Assembly: GCA_946811695.1 (NCBI GenBank)
Contig: OX328123.1
Location: 44,848,903-44,912,902, forward strand
Length of the DNA stretch: 64,000 nucleotides
DNA from: Gonocerus acuteangulatus
Taxonomy: Eukaryota; Arthropoda; Insecta; Hemiptera; Coreidae
Reading direction: 5' to 3'
Both the position numbers and the translations under genes were made by a program. Positions 29,448-40,261 of the stretch are shown here, one piece after another. The notes beneath the pieces were generated by a model. The model did no database searches and was not told where the DNA came from. It was given only the letters and a program-made list of their open reading frames with translations. Numbering within the stretch: the stretch's first letter is position 1; each line of letters starts with the position of its first letter.

Positions 29448-29707
29448 ATGGTCGGGGTAAGTATATACAGATCATTGTACGTAAATTAGAGTAGACTCTT
29501 ATAAAAAAATAAATAAATAAAATAAAGTAAACTTTTATAATATAAATTAATTAAGAACTGATTGTTCGGTTCAGCCACTATTCATTGCGGTTGCCTCTTT
29601 TCTTGAGTATATTCTCCAGGTAAATGCAAAAGGCATTTATATCGGTGATAGAGGTGGTCAGGAAATAACAAGTTGCGGAGTTGTTGGTGTGTTCATCAAT
29701 AATAGGT

Positions 29708-29761
<54 letters not shown>

Positions 29762-30236
29762 TTACATTTTTTTTTCCCCCACGATCCTTTAAACCTAGCA
29801 GTTTTAAGAGAACGGCTTAAGCCAGAAATGAAACGTATCTACAAAATGTACAAAATATACAGCATTTGTGTGGAGTCCAAATCACCAATATTACGATGCC
29901 ATTGTTCGATTACGATTCGAGTACCTTTCATGACTCTTAGCTTACCTAGGCAGATCGGCAACAAACATACCATTTATCCAAAAATGATTTTGAAGCGGAA
30001 TGCTTTGAATAAGGGGATCTAATCATTGAATCCAATGATGACTCGACTTTTAAGGAACCTAACTATACCGTAATGAAAGCATCCATCTTATCAGCGGAAA
30101 CAGATAATGGCGCACTTAAGATTAAATGGAAAAATACTTCATGAACAAACTCTCTCTATTTCAGTATTTTAGAAATATAATTTACACTATATCCACCATT
30201 GGAATTTCTATTTTTATCAGGATCTATGTTGCTGAG
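29448..30236 (+). other. Possible short-exon gene model (uncertain)
   Basis: Three small open segments have good splice borders and all join in phase 0: ATGGTCGGG|GTAAGT (29448-29456), TTCAG|29575-29619|GTAAAT, and TTTCAG|30165-30236|GTAAGT. Joined, the first two read MVGPLFIAVASFLEYILQ, signal-peptide-like; the third reads YFRNIIYTISTIGISIF and so on. It sits between the two lipocalin genes on the same strand, but shows no lipocalin motif and its phases differ. It could be a decayed paralogue or chance. Confidence 0.18.
29709..29759. repeat. (TA)n microsatellite
   Basis: About 25 TA units. Confidence 0.95.
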
Positions 30237-30378
30237 GTAAGTAATTACGTAACAATTGAATCTATTTTAAACTTGTAATAAAGTATTTTTTATACAAACC
30301 TTAACATGACTCAAAAGAAGTAGCTGTGAATAATTTAAATGAACTATATTGAACAGTATTCTGAAAATCAACGCAATC

Positions 30379-30538
30379 TATATCATTAGTTTTATTCAAC
30401 TCTATCTATCTATATCATTAGTTTTATTCAACTCTATCTATCTATATCATTAGTTTTATTCAACTCTATCTATCTATATCAGTAGTGTTATTCAACTCTA
30501 TCTATCTATATCAGTAGTGTTATTCAACTCTATATTTT
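30379..30538. repeat. Five tandem 32-bp repeats
   Basis: Units start at 30379, 30411, 30443, 30475 and 30507, each tatatcattagttttattc followed by aactctatctatc. The last two carry cagtagtgtt in place of cattagtttt, so the array has two homogeneous blocks. Confidence 0.95.
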
Positions 30539-30680
30539 ATTTTATTTATTTATTTGTTGGTGTTCCGCTTTATGGCGATGTACGCCTTACATTTTATATA
30601 GTTATTACATAACATTATGTTATCTTATTGTTTACGTATTTATATTATGTATATATTATTATATTGCCTTATATTACCTT

Positions 30681-30686
<6 letters not shown>

Positions 30687-30727
<41 letters not shown>
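30687..30727. repeat. (TA)n microsatellite
   Basis: About 20 TA units. Confidence 0.95.
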
Positions 30728-30730
<3 letters not shown>

Positions 30731-30752
30731 AATGTGACTTTGGGATCTTATT

Positions 30753-30899
30753 TTTTTTTAATTTATTTTTTTTTATTTTACGGCGTATCTACAACTTGGC
30801 CATTAGCACCGGGCTATCTACAGGTTGCCACCCTTTTATAATGCCAACAGCACGTGGTCGGTCACCCATTCAGGTACTGGCCACGCCCGACGTTGCATA
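30753..30899 (-). mobile_element. 5S rRNA-derived SINE, 5'-truncated
   Basis: On the minus strand it starts within 5S (gcaacgtcgggcgtggccag, tacctgaatgggtgaccgac) and continues with the same body as 25648 (gtgctaatggccaagttgta, gatacgccgta) into an A-rich tail. A perfect 16-bp duplication ACTTTGGGATCTTATT flanks it (30737-30752 and 30900-30915). This is direct evidence for target-primed insertion. Confidence 0.85.
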
Positions 30900-30915
30900 A
30901 CTTTGGGATCTTATT

Positions 30916-31423
30916 GTCGGGGTTCTTGTAGCAGCTAAACGAGCTATGTTACGTTCTAAAACATATTATCGTTAGCAAAATAATCAAAATTGACAGCGAG
31001 GAATTTCCTAAAAATATAAATGTTTTTCTTCCCCGCTAGCTAAACTAGTTATAGCTTTTATATTACAGCATAACCAAAAAATAATAGATACTTCTTCTAG
31101 AGTATTTATTAATCCTATTTATTTGAAGCTCCTTCGTGCTGGGCTTTATTCGTATCAATTATATAATTTGTATTAAATAATGACCAAATTTTAAGGAAGA
31201 AGTTACAGCGCTCCATTTATTTCAATCTAATATATTATGTATAGATGAATATATTTATGTTTTTTAGATCATATTTGTATTTTTTTCGGACTTGAAGTAT
31301 TTTTTATTTTGCACATTCGTTTCTAGAATTACGTTTACGTGGAACGTCATTCTACGGCCCTACCGATCTTTATCAGCATGCTTTACCTCTAATAGCCTTG
31401 TTGTGAATAAACCTACCTGAGAA
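30916..31423. other. Intergenic, nothing recognised
   Basis: AT-rich with no identified element. Confidence 0.3.
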
Positions 31424-32110
31424 TAAAGACCGACTCGGATCGAACTGTTCCGTTCATATCCCTAGTGTCAAAAGTTAAGGAATAAAAGCATTTATCGATG
31501 GGTTTTGATCTTTTGTGAAAAATATAAAATGAGATCTCAAAGAGGAGTCAGATTTTAGGCGACACAAAACAGTATCCTAAGCGACAATTACTACATCCTC
31601 TTTCTTAGCGTTCGAACGCTAATAGTGGATAACACTATTACCAATACGTTTCTCATTTTTATTACCTTGTTTTACTAACATTATCGACGTTTTAAGGACT
31701 TATTTCTCCAATAGAAAACGCCCCATCAAATAATACTTTAGGACCTTTCTTGCAGAGAATTTAATAAGCATTCGAATGGCTAGGTTCCACTTACCACGAT
31801 TTTTCAACCGTTTTCGAGATATTTTAGAAAATATACTAAGATGCCAAAACCTTTTATGTTTGATATTTTTTCAAGTACTTTCTTAACTCCAAACACAACC
31901 AACAATATTGAAATCTATTAATATTTTAGTCTATTAAATATCTTACCTAGTTTTGAATGCCCGAAAATTAGTAAGAAAAACTAGTTGCATAGTTTCTTGT
32001 AGACGGTTTCAGATATCGCTTTAAAATTGGTTTCATTCACTTTCCTTCGTTACAAAACCCATAAACACTGTACCTGTAACGTTAAAGTATTTTGTTTTTA
32101 AAGAGTTTTG
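31424..32110 (+). mobile_element. HINE-B 5' part, diverged
   Basis: Begins gaccgactcggatcgaactg, then gttccgttcatatccctag, and runs through ttcaaccgttttcgagatat and tccaaacacaaccaac-like blocks shared with HINE-B copies 1 and 2. The 3' third with (TA)n and stem-loop is missing. Confidence 0.55.
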
Positions 32111-32248
32111 ATGTCGGTATTTTGTACTATTGCTTTCTTCAGATATTACATGAAAATGTTTCTTCTATCATATTTAAGACCCCTTAAGTATACGGTAACT
32201 TATGTCTAAACCTAATAGCCAACGTACTGGCTAGCATATCTCTATGTT

Positions 32249-32252
32249 GGGT

Positions 32253-32313
<61 letters not shown>
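32249..32313. repeat. Poly(T) tract
   Basis: About 64 T. If read on the minus strand it could be the poly(A) tail of an unclassified retroposon ending ggcccattttac. Confidence 0.9.
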
Positions 32314-32314
<1 letters not shown>

Positions 32315-32551
32315 TAAAATGGGCCTGTTGAAGTTCATGAGGTTGCCAGAAAAGTTGACACACCTGGGGGCTAATGGCAGTTTAATGCCAGATCAGAAAT
32401 ATTCTAATATTAGAATATTCCCCCTAGTAAATTGTTTACTCCACTAGGGGAACATTTCTTGGGGAAAAAACTGAGAATGTATTATTACCGTTCAGAAAGA
32501 ATTAACTACTTAAGAAACAAAGTAAAAAAAAACATTATAAATTATAACAAA

Positions 32552-32720
32552 ATGGGTCTCCCTTTAGTCCTGTGGCTACAGCCTTGGATTTTCTTGCGAG
32601 TTCGAGTCTCGCCTGTAAATGGTTGTCTTTTTTTCATTTCATGGCCTGTTAAAAAAACTGTCCATCGCTAATGGACTAGATGTCGATGCGACGTACAAAA
32701 AAAAACAAATAAACAAATAA
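32552..32720 (+). mobile_element. tRNA-headed SINE with shared 3' tail
   Basis: GTCTCCCTTTAGTCCTGTGG carries an A-box-like element and GCGAGTTCGAGTCTCGCC a B box. The end reads CGCTAATGGACTAGATGTCG, ATGCGACGTAC, A-rich, then repeated AAACAAATA. The tail matches that of the 5S-derived and other SINEs in the window, while the head differs. Confidence 0.65.
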
Positions 32721-33483
32721 ACAAACCCCTTCTATTTAAAGGATTAGATCGGCCTGTATGTAAAGGATTAGATTAAAAAAATTGAATATAATAGAAAATG
32801 TGTGTTAAATGTTAAGACATCGGAAGAGCCAAAGCGTGAAATGGAGAAGCTCTTGATAAGATTCTGCAAGGAGTTTAAACAAGAAATAATTAACTGAGGA
32901 GAAAAGTAAGTTTCTTTGAGGGTAATAGTAGGGAATACTGAATGAAGGTAAGTCAAGAGAAGTGGTAGAATCTAGAGTAGGTTAGGAAGTTAGGGGAGAT
33001 CATGGCTGAGGGAGGTTTTCTCTTGTAAGTTGTTCAACAACCTGTTGCATCCCATTTCTCTTCTTCCCTACCTTCATTATTCTCTCTTTTCGACACCTGT
33101 TGAATCGAATCGAGTCGTTCTTATGCTTTTATACTTTTTTATCATATATTTGGAATTATTTTTCCAACGAACAGTCAGGTTTTAATATTCGAGCGAAATT
33201 TTAATTTTTCCCTAAAGAATGCAGCTGCAATGAAGCCTTGACTCATGTGAGAATTTTTGAAAAATGTCTTAAATCTTCATCCAGCGGACATACCTTTCTC
33301 TCCCGTTTTCTGTCAGGGACGTATACAGGAAATAATTTTGGGAAGGGGGGAGCACTGGGGGATTTGGGGCGTATGGAATACTAATAACCTAGAGATTGGA
33401 ATAGTTTACCAATTAAAACTATTACACCAAAAAAATATATATATATTTTTATGAACTATGTGATGTTATTTTAAATTTAAATT
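32721..33483. other. Intergenic, one partial repeat
   Basis: A segment at about 33315-33400 (ggcgtatggaatactaataa with a preceding G-rich run) matches 5880-6006. Otherwise nothing is recognised. Confidence 0.35.
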
Positions 33484-33990
33484 AAAATTTTAATGAATTA
33501 TTCAAGTTTACACATTGCTAAATGGGCGCAAAAAGGACCATTTTCAAAAATCCATAGCTACAAAAGTACTCAAATATACAAGTTGACATTTTTACAGTAG
33601 TTTTATGTTACAACGAAGTATAACAAATAAAAATATTAGATTTTTATCAAGCCCCCTACCAGAGAAATTAAAGCCTAAAGTTATCGAAAATTGCAACAAA
33701 TTTAAGTTTAAAAATGTATGAAAAAATGAGGTAAAAAATATCAAGGTTAAGAATACTTATAATCAACGTTTCAAACTCAACTTTGATATACATCCCTTTA
33801 TGGCAAAAAAAAATTACCCTCAAAAACGGTTGTTTTCAATGGCAGTTTTTAGGCATTGGACTTCAAAATATTCAAATAGTGAAGAAGATATAAAAGGTAG
33901 AACAGCCTGTACGAAAAACAATGGCGTTTGAATTATTAGTCTGTATTGAGAAAATCAGTTTTTCGCAACTCAAAAATTAGCATGCGCGGT
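33484..33990. repeat. Unclassified dispersed repeat, copy 1
   Basis: Matches 56957-57405 over hundreds of bases (e.g. gctacaaaagtactcaaata, tttacagtagttttatgtta, ttgcgaaa/ttgcaacaaat). Its first 27 bases (aaattttaatgaattattca and on) also occur right where the LINE RT at 54727 begins. No coding capacity seen. Confidence 0.6.
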
Positions 33991-34264
33991 GAAACAAAGA
34001 TGACTGCCATTTTCAAACGGTTGACTCTAGAAAGATGTTAAAAACTCTTTTGAACTACTGATTCAATAAGTAACTGATGGCCAAAACACCATTTTTTTCT
34101 GAAATGGTCAAGCAACCAGATTATTTTTTTCTGGACCATTTCAAATGGATTGAATCACATATTCTCATCCCCCTCTGAATATTGTTTCATCATTGCCCCA
34201 CCCTCTCATCCTCTTCTTGATCCAGTATTCTACAATACCTCTGTAATCACTATCTTATTTTTAT
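33991..34264. other. Intergenic, nothing recognised
   Basis: Possibly an extension of the preceding repeat. No feature supported. Confidence 0.25.
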
Positions 34265-34353
34265 GGAAGCGTTGATCGTCGGGGTTTCGGTCAGTGTTCT
34301 TATTCAATAAAACACATTTTATTTGCTAAAATGTATATTTATTGCCGCCAACG

Positions 34354-34383
34354 TTTCGGCTTGCTATACAAGCCATCTTCAGG
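34354..34383 (-). ncRNA. Hammerhead-like motif, minus-strand copy
   Basis: Inverted twin of the motif at 36583-36611: CTGAAGA, a GGCTTG/CAAGCC hairpin, then GAAAC on the minus strand. Penelope-like elements are known to carry hammerhead ribozymes in this region. Stems I and III are not convincingly formed here, so activity is doubtful. Confidence 0.3.
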
Positions 34384-34490
34384 GCTGTAAAAACATATAT
34401 GGTTTAACAATGGTAAGGACAAAAAAAAAAAAAAGGCTAGAAACATTAACATAAATATGAGTACCTATATGCTTGAAAATATAAATATAA

Positions 34491-34525
<35 letters not shown>

Positions 34526-34968
34526 TAGTATAATAATAGCAATATAAATAAATATACATGTATATGATATCCAAGAGAATACAGTACAAGTGTCATAGTA
34601 ACATACCTATTGAGAAAATTGAGAACTCGTTTCAAAAAGAGAACATTTCTGAAGACTGGAAGGATGGGGTAGGGCTAGACAGGAGAGGATGGGGGGGAGG
34701 GGGTGGAGAGAAGTGGAGCTGGGAGTAAGGACAGGGGGTAAAGACCGCGGTAAAGATAAAGGACTTGCCGATGGATATTGCAGGTACAGGGAAGGATTGG
34801 GCCAGGGCTAGACAGGAGAGGATGGGGGGGAGGGGGTGGGGAGAAGTCGACCTGGGAGTAAGGACAGAGGGACAGCGGTAAAGATAAAGGACTTGCCGAT
34901 GGGTATTGCAGGTACAGGGAAGGATCAGACGGTGTGTGGGAATAGGGCAACGAACCGGGTGGGATTAC

Positions 34969-35321
34969 CTAACGGGAGGTTTTGAGGATATGGAAAATGT
35001 TGGAATAGGTTGAGGAGATGACTTCTTTGTCAATTTTGTCATTGACGGGATAGTTTTCTAGATGGATATATATGGATTCAGAAAGGAGACGCTTCTCAAG
35101 GTTGGGTTCAGTGGAGAGGATGGAGAAGTTTTGGAAATCAAATTTATGTCCGTCCGTGATAGCGTGTCTAGAAAGTGCGGTTTTAATGTCTCTGTTCTTA
35201 ATGTTGTATTTGTGTGTTGTGAGTCTGCTATGAATGCGGTTCTTCGTCTGTCCAATGTAAGTGCTGTTGCAGTGTGGTGTTGAGCAAGGAATTCGGTAAA
35301 AGACGTTGGATCTATTTCCTT
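34969..35321 (-). pseudogene. GIY-YIG endonuclease of Penelope-like element (minus arm)
   Basis: Mirror copy of the frame at 35635-35987: VVYRIPC, TYIGQTKNRIHSRL, THKYN, and a later EKRLLSESIYI. The frame is shifted relative to the RT segment immediately upstream (35322-35636), so no intact RT-endonuclease fusion is made. Confidence 0.75.
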
Positions 35322-35636
35322 ATAGAAAAGGTCATCTACATATTTTTTAATGAAAATTATGTCGTTGGGGAACATCGGGAGGGTGAGATTGAGGAGGTCA
35401 TTTAGGGTGATGTTGGCTATATTGGGTGCGAGACAATTTCCCATGGCGAGGCCAGAGGTTTGGTGGTAGTATTTGTCTTGGAAAAGGAGGTAGCCAGATT
35501 TACAACATAGGGATAGGGATTCAAGATAGGAGGCTTGGGATAATTTGGTGTGGGGTTCTATAGTTTGCCAATTGGTTTCGACGATTTCAAGGGCTTTGTC
35601 AATGGGGATGTTGGTAAAAAGAGACCCATCCCACAA
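35322..35636 (-). pseudogene. Penelope-type reverse transcriptase fragment
   Basis: About 105 residues: SLFTNIPIDKALEIVETNWQ, a middle stretch, GLAMGNCLAPNIANITLNDL (RT motif B region) and IFIKKYVDDLF (catalytic Y-V-D-D). The N-terminal RT motifs and everything between Y-V-D-D and the endonuclease are deleted. Confidence 0.8.
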
Positions 35637-35987
35637 GGAAATAGATCCAACGTCGTTTACCGAATTCCTTGCTCAACACCACACTGCAACAGCACTTACA
35701 TTGGACAGACGAAGAACCGCATTCATAGCAGACTCACAACACACAAATACAACATTAAGAACAGAGACATTAAAACCGCACTTTCTAGACACGCTATCAC
35801 GGACGGACATAAATTTGATTTCCAAAACTTCTCCATCCTCTCCACTGAACCCAACCTTGAGAAGCGTCTCCTTTCTGAATCCATATATATCCATCTAGAA
35901 AACAATCCCGTCAATGACAAAATTGACAAAGAAGTCATCTCCTCAACCTATTCCAACATTTTCCATATCCTCAAAACCTCCCGTTAG
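35635..35987 (+). pseudogene. GIY-YIG endonuclease of Penelope-like element (plus arm)
   Basis: An open frame ends at TAG 35985-35987 and reads NVVYRIPCSTPHCNSTYIGQ with the Y-I-G part of the catalytic core (the usual G-I-Y has become V-V-Y). A conserved Arg (KNRIHSRL), His (THKYN) and Glu (LLSESIYI) follow at the expected spacing. A linking C-x-P-x-C pair typical of the Penelope endonuclease is present. No start or RT upstream in frame. Confidence 0.8.
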
Positions 35988-36433
35988 GTAATCCCACCCG
36001 GTTCGTTGCCCTATTCCCACACACCGTCTGATCCTTCCCTGTACCTGCAATACCCATCGGCAAGTCCTTTATCTTTACCGCTGTCCCTCTGTCCTTACTC
36101 CCAGGTCGACTTCTCCCCACCCCCTCCCCCCCATCCTCTCCTGTCTAGCCCTGGCCCAATCCTTCCCTGTACCTGCAATATCCATCGGCAAGTCCTTTAT
36201 CTTTACCGCGGTCTTTACCCCCTGTCCTTACTCCCAGCTCCACTTCTCTCCACCCCCTCCCCCCCCCCATCCTCTCCTGTCTAGCCCTACCCCATCGTTC
36301 CAGTCTTCAGAAATGTTCTCTTCTTGAAACGGGTTCTCAATCTTCTCAATAGGTATGTTACTATGACACTTGTACTGTATTCTCTTGGATATCATATACA
36401 TGTATATTTATTTATATTGCTATTATTATACTA

Positions 36434-36453
36434 TATATATATATATATACACA

Positions 36454-36472
<19 letters not shown>
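36434..36472. repeat. (TA)n-rich tract in Penelope-like arm
   Basis: Two TA blocks with a TACACA interruption; mirrored at about 34493-34527 in the other arm. Confidence 0.9.
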
Positions 36473-36484
<12 letters not shown>

Positions 36485-36582
36485 TTTCAAGCATATAGGT
36501 ACTCATATTTATGTTAATGTTTCTAGCCTTTTTTTTTTTTTTTTGTCCTTACCATTGTTATACCATATATGTTTTTACAGCC

Positions 36583-36611
36583 CTGAAGATGGCTTGTATA
36601 GCAAGCCGAAA
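36583..36611 (+). ncRNA. Hammerhead-like motif, plus-strand copy
   Basis: CTGAAGA (36583-36589), a 6-bp hairpin GGCTTG-TATAG-CAAGCC and GAAA (36608-36611) reproduce the order CUGANGA, stem II, GAAA of the hammerhead core. One extra U lies at the base of stem II, and stem I and III partners were not found nearby. It is therefore a candidate relic. Confidence 0.35.
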
Positions 36612-36700
36612 CGTTGGCGGCAATAAATATACATTTTAGCAAATAAAATGTGTTTTATTGAATAAGAACACTGACCGAAACCCCGACGATCAACGCTTCC

Positions 36701-37907
36701 TACTTCCGAACGGTCGACCATATCTTCTCAATTATCTTATTTTTATTATTATCATTGATGTACACATGTACTTTTATTTATTTTATTATTTAAGGCTTTG
36801 TTAATAATATTTCTTGTGGGGAATTTCTGTTTATGTTTCTTCTTTATGTATAGTTATATTAGCACTTTCATTCGAAGGAAAGTAGCTATTGAGGTTGCAC
36901 TCATGACGGAATTTTTTTTTTAAAGTTTGAATTGAATTTTTTTTTTATGGATTGCCTTGCTGAGGAGGCTTGGTTTATGTAGTTCTTGTTGGGCATTAGT
37001 TTTGTTAATATAAAGCTCTAGATATTTTTACTGAAATAGTCGTTTGAAAACTGATTTATCATGGTTTTTTAAGTAATTAATTTCACCGAAAGGGCAACAG
37101 AAATGTTTTTCGAGGATAGGAATTAAATGCTATTAACCCTCATGTATATTCTTATTTCCCCCTTCTTAGCCATAAACTTCGAACGCTTCTACACCCTTCG
37201 GCTACTTCCTCGGATTCTGATTATTTTTTCTAGAGATAATTTCCTTCAAGCTGTGCCATAAACCTGCTGGAACTACTCTAGAAAATTGAATTTAGATGAA
37301 GGGAACCAGTAATCCCCCAACGGTTTATCGCATAATACCTCGTAAAAATGCCATTCACAAAACAAATTTATTCATCAATTCCCATCTTTTTTATTAGAAA
37401 TTGGGAATGCTAGAGATAAACATTTACGGGGAAATTGAGAAATCCTTCTATTTAAACATGAAATATTCATTCGGTTGCAAATGAACAAATCAATAACCCT
37501 TTGAGTGTTCTTCATGGGTGTGTCCGATTAAAATAAAAGAACTTATTGGTAATGAATATTTGTTTCCACTTTCGATTTTTAGGTGAATAAATTTTCACTA
37601 GATCTTTATAAGAGCTTGTTATGATTCAGTGTCCTCCTTTGCATTGTGAATAGTTGTGTTTTTGATATTCGAGCTCCATAATTGAGATGATTCTCACATC
37701 ATATATCTCTCTATATGTTATACCTATTTACCAACTCATTCAACTTTCAAAGACCGTTCGGTTTTGATCATAATAGATAACAAAACTGCATTTCTAAGTA
37801 CACATACAGTTTCATTATCTTTTATGACCAAACCGCGTTAGTCATAATTTTCTTGTAAGGGATCAGCAAAATTCGAATATTTTTTTCCTTATTGGTTTGC
37901 CATTTTT
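36701..37907. other. Intergenic with a HINE-A tail
   Basis: Contains only the HINE-A terminal fragment at 36859-36918 and unassigned AT-rich sequence. Confidence 0.3.
36859..36918 (-). mobile_element. HINE-A 3' end fragment
   Basis: TTAGCACTTTCATTCGAAGG, then aaagtagctattgaggttgc and actcatgacggaatttt, are the reversed family A terminus with one mismatch in the stem. Confidence 0.6.
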
Positions 37908-38895
37908 AACGCGTTTCCTTCCTAACTCCATAGAGAGGAAACCTGCTTATGCCGCCGACCGGCGCAAGTGCCGACTAGAAGACGCTAAATTGCTATCCTA
38001 GGTAAATTACGAGAGCTTTCCTAGGCTTACGGTCGAAAATGGTCCAATTTTGATGTACAAAAATCGTCTAATTTGAAACGTCAAGTGCATTAACCAGCAG
38101 AATACGTACTCCAGCACGAAAAAAATCGTAACGCTTTCGTTTTCAAATTTATATGCTTGCAGATACTCGCTCAATGTGTTCCTTAACACACGAAAACGAA
38201 CGAAACCATTTTTGAGGCGGTATCTGTAACATTTTTTGATATAGGTTAGTGGAACAGATGTAAGTCATTTTCGGTTTGGGTACATGAAATCGTGGGGTTC
38301 CATTGAAATGTATTCTACGAGTTGGAAATTCATCTAAACTAAGATGTTGGTTACATTTGGAGTTAAGGAAGTATTCGAAATAAATATTTTATTAGTGGAC
38401 ATAAAAACATTTGGGATCATCTTATTTTTTCGTAAATAACTTGAAATCGGTTGAACGTCGTGGCAAGGGGGGGAGGTGCCCCTTCGAAAGCTTACTAATC
38501 TCTCTAAAAAAATGGTTCTAAAGCAATTTTTGATTGTACGATGTAAATCGGAGGGGCTTAAAACGTCGAAGGCGTTTGTTTTGTTCTTTCGAATGGGGTT
38601 TTGTGTTTCTTTAACTCACTTTTTAATTGATTGTTTTAAATTGCAATTGTCAGCAAAATTAGCCTGTTAGTAAAGGAAAGCAGGAAAATGTGAAACTTAA
38701 TGATAATAGTGTTTTCCCAGGGGATCCTGTCTGTTTCCTGTTGTGGCACCTTAAACTTCCTTCTGTTTGAAATTTTATTTTATATATTTAACAAAACACG
38801 AAAACTTACCAATAACTGTATTTATCTCTTTACTAATAGCACTAAGGTTATGAACGGAACCGCGCTAAGATGACGCAGTTCCTGCGAGTAGGACT
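37908..38895 (-). mobile_element. HINE-B copy without (TA)n tract
   Basis: On the minus strand it starts at 38895 with AGTCCTACTCGCAGGAACTG and CTTAGCGCGGTTCCG. It ends at about 37908 with a degraded stem-loop ggtttcctctc...aaggaaac. All internal blocks match copy 1 except the (TA)n, which is absent, showing that the tract is not essential or was lost. Confidence 0.6.
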
Positions 38896-39087
38896 TTTTT
38901 AGTTAGTTTTTCTCTTCAATTGCGAGGTTTCCAAAATATCTCCTAAAAGCTGGATTTATTTGTTGAGTTCAAGAGCATGTTTGTATAAAATTCTTTTATT
39001 TTACGCTTTGCCGATACAAGCTTTGTCATTTTCCAATCAAATAGTATAACACAAAAGGAATTACTCGATCAGAAGGTAAGCTCTAAA

Positions 39088-39244
39088 TGGCGCCGGCCGG
39101 TGACGACGCATACAATCGCAGCTTTCTTCCCCTTACCCACCTGCTACACCCTTTCGACCAGTATTGCCAACGAAATCGGTGCGCCGACTGAATAGCTCGG
39201 CGGCGGCGGCGCAGTTCAAACCCCAGCGCGGCGTAGCGGCGCCG
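39088..39244. other. GC-rich island
   Basis: A markedly GC-rich stretch (ggcgccggccgg, cggcggcggcggcgc, gcgcggcgtagcggcg) in AT-rich surroundings, continuing after the Transib-like element at 39935-39955. It may be a CpG island or part of another transposon. No gene start recognised. Confidence 0.4.
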
Positions 39245-39934
39245 CACAGTGGTCAAAAAGCGCTCAAAACTTCATTTTTTTTTCTCGGAACCCATTTGCC
39301 TTAAATATATGTATGTTAAATACCTCGTGAGAGTGCCATTTCTTGAGTTTTAGGTCCCCACCGTTGATTGCAGGACGGTGGTTAATCATTGAAGTACTAG
39401 AAACTAAGAAAAGTTCCCAAATCCTCATGTACCAAAATCGTTCCTTTAACTTTACTTTTTCAGACCGATAAGGTTGACGGATGTTTTTCTTGTTTTAATG
39501 GGATGTTCAAAGGGCAAAAAAAAATATTTTTGTATTTTTCGAATCGCCTTCGTGGACGGGGATACTGAAAAAGTAAAAAAATTACACGTATCACACTTCG
39601 TTTTGTCATATATCTTTTGCGTCTCTCTAATTTCGGGCTTAAATATTCCGTGGGCATGTATAGAAAGACCCCAGACTGAAATTACCTGCATAAACCTGCC
39701 TATTTTCGTGCTACAGGTGAACGAACTCGGCAAGACAGAAGCGCGTTATCTCTATGTAAACATTAGAATCAAATCGAAATTTTTTTTGCAGTACTCAAGT
39801 CAGTGTTGACTGCAAAAAATGTCTGAAGTGATCCGAGTGAAAAATCGTGTCCTAGTTGAAATATTGTAATTTCAGGTTTCTAAATCAAATGCTATTGAGT
39901 TTTGAGCGCTTTTGGGCGGTTTTTGACCACTGTT
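39245..39934. mobile_element. Transib-like non-autonomous transposon
   Basis: The left end CACAGTGGTCAAAAA and the reversed right end AACAGTGGTCAAAAA match 14 of 15, with a further shared GCGCTCAAAAC. A perfect 5-bp GC-rich duplication CGCCG flanks it (39240-39244, 39935-39939). CACAGTG ends with GC-rich 5-bp duplications are typical of Transib, the family related to RAG1; CACAGTG is the recombination-signal heptamer. 690 bp. ORFs inside show no transposase motif. Confidence 0.65.
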
Positions 39935-40050
39935 CGCCGGCGCGGCGCGCATGTCTAGTACAGTGATAGGTATTCCTATATTCTTTCTCCGTTACCGATT
40001 TCCCACTTATAAAAAAGCATTTGTACACAATCTCTTATTTCCCATTTGGT

Positions 40051-40052
<2 letters not shown>

Positions 40053-40102
<50 letters not shown>
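40053..40102. repeat. (TA)n microsatellite
   Basis: About 25 TA units. Confidence 0.95.
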
Positions 40103-40104
<2 letters not shown>

Positions 40105-40261
40105 GATTGTTTTGAGCAAGTCGCTAAATCTACGGATGCTCATAAAATAAAAATATTATTCCCCATTTTAAATAAAGCATTTTTGAAAAGCATGCTTTAT
40201 GAACGCACTTTACCTATTTGAAATATAATCAGTGTCACTAAAGTATTTTTAATGTAATTAG

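Larger units (their letters stand above)
34265..36700. mobile_element. Penelope-like element in inverted-repeat arrangement
   Basis: Two arms of about 1.06 kb (34265-35321 and 35635-36700) are near-perfect inverted copies around a 313-bp spacer. Each arm encodes a GIY-YIG endonuclease domain followed by a 3' region ending in a hammerhead-like motif and aataaata. The spacer, read on the minus strand, encodes part of a Penelope-type RT (FTNIPIDKALEIV, GLAMGNCLAPNIANI, KKYVDDLF). RT plus GIY-YIG is the signature of Penelope-like elements, which are known to insert with partly inverted ends. The RT is 5'-truncated and has lost the part between Y-V-D-D and the endonuclease. Confidence 0.85.

Noticed and set aside
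29681..30022. ABC-transporter-like exon (frame with KSPILRCHCSITIRVPF)
   Set aside because: Only a vague resemblance to the R-S-P-I...T-I-R segment of ABCC proteins, with no neighbouring motifs or splice borders.
32938..32943. First exon of lipocalin gene 2 (ATGAAG followed by GTAAGT)
   Set aside because: It ends in phase 0, while exon 2 of gene 2 needs two bases carried over.
35062..35898. ORFs antisense or out of frame to the GIY-YIG and RT frames
   Set aside because: They are shadows of the Penelope-like coding frames and contain no motif of their own.
39474..39809. Protein-coding gene inside the Transib-like element
   Set aside because: ORFs on both strands overlap without transposase motifs or splice support; the composition looks random.
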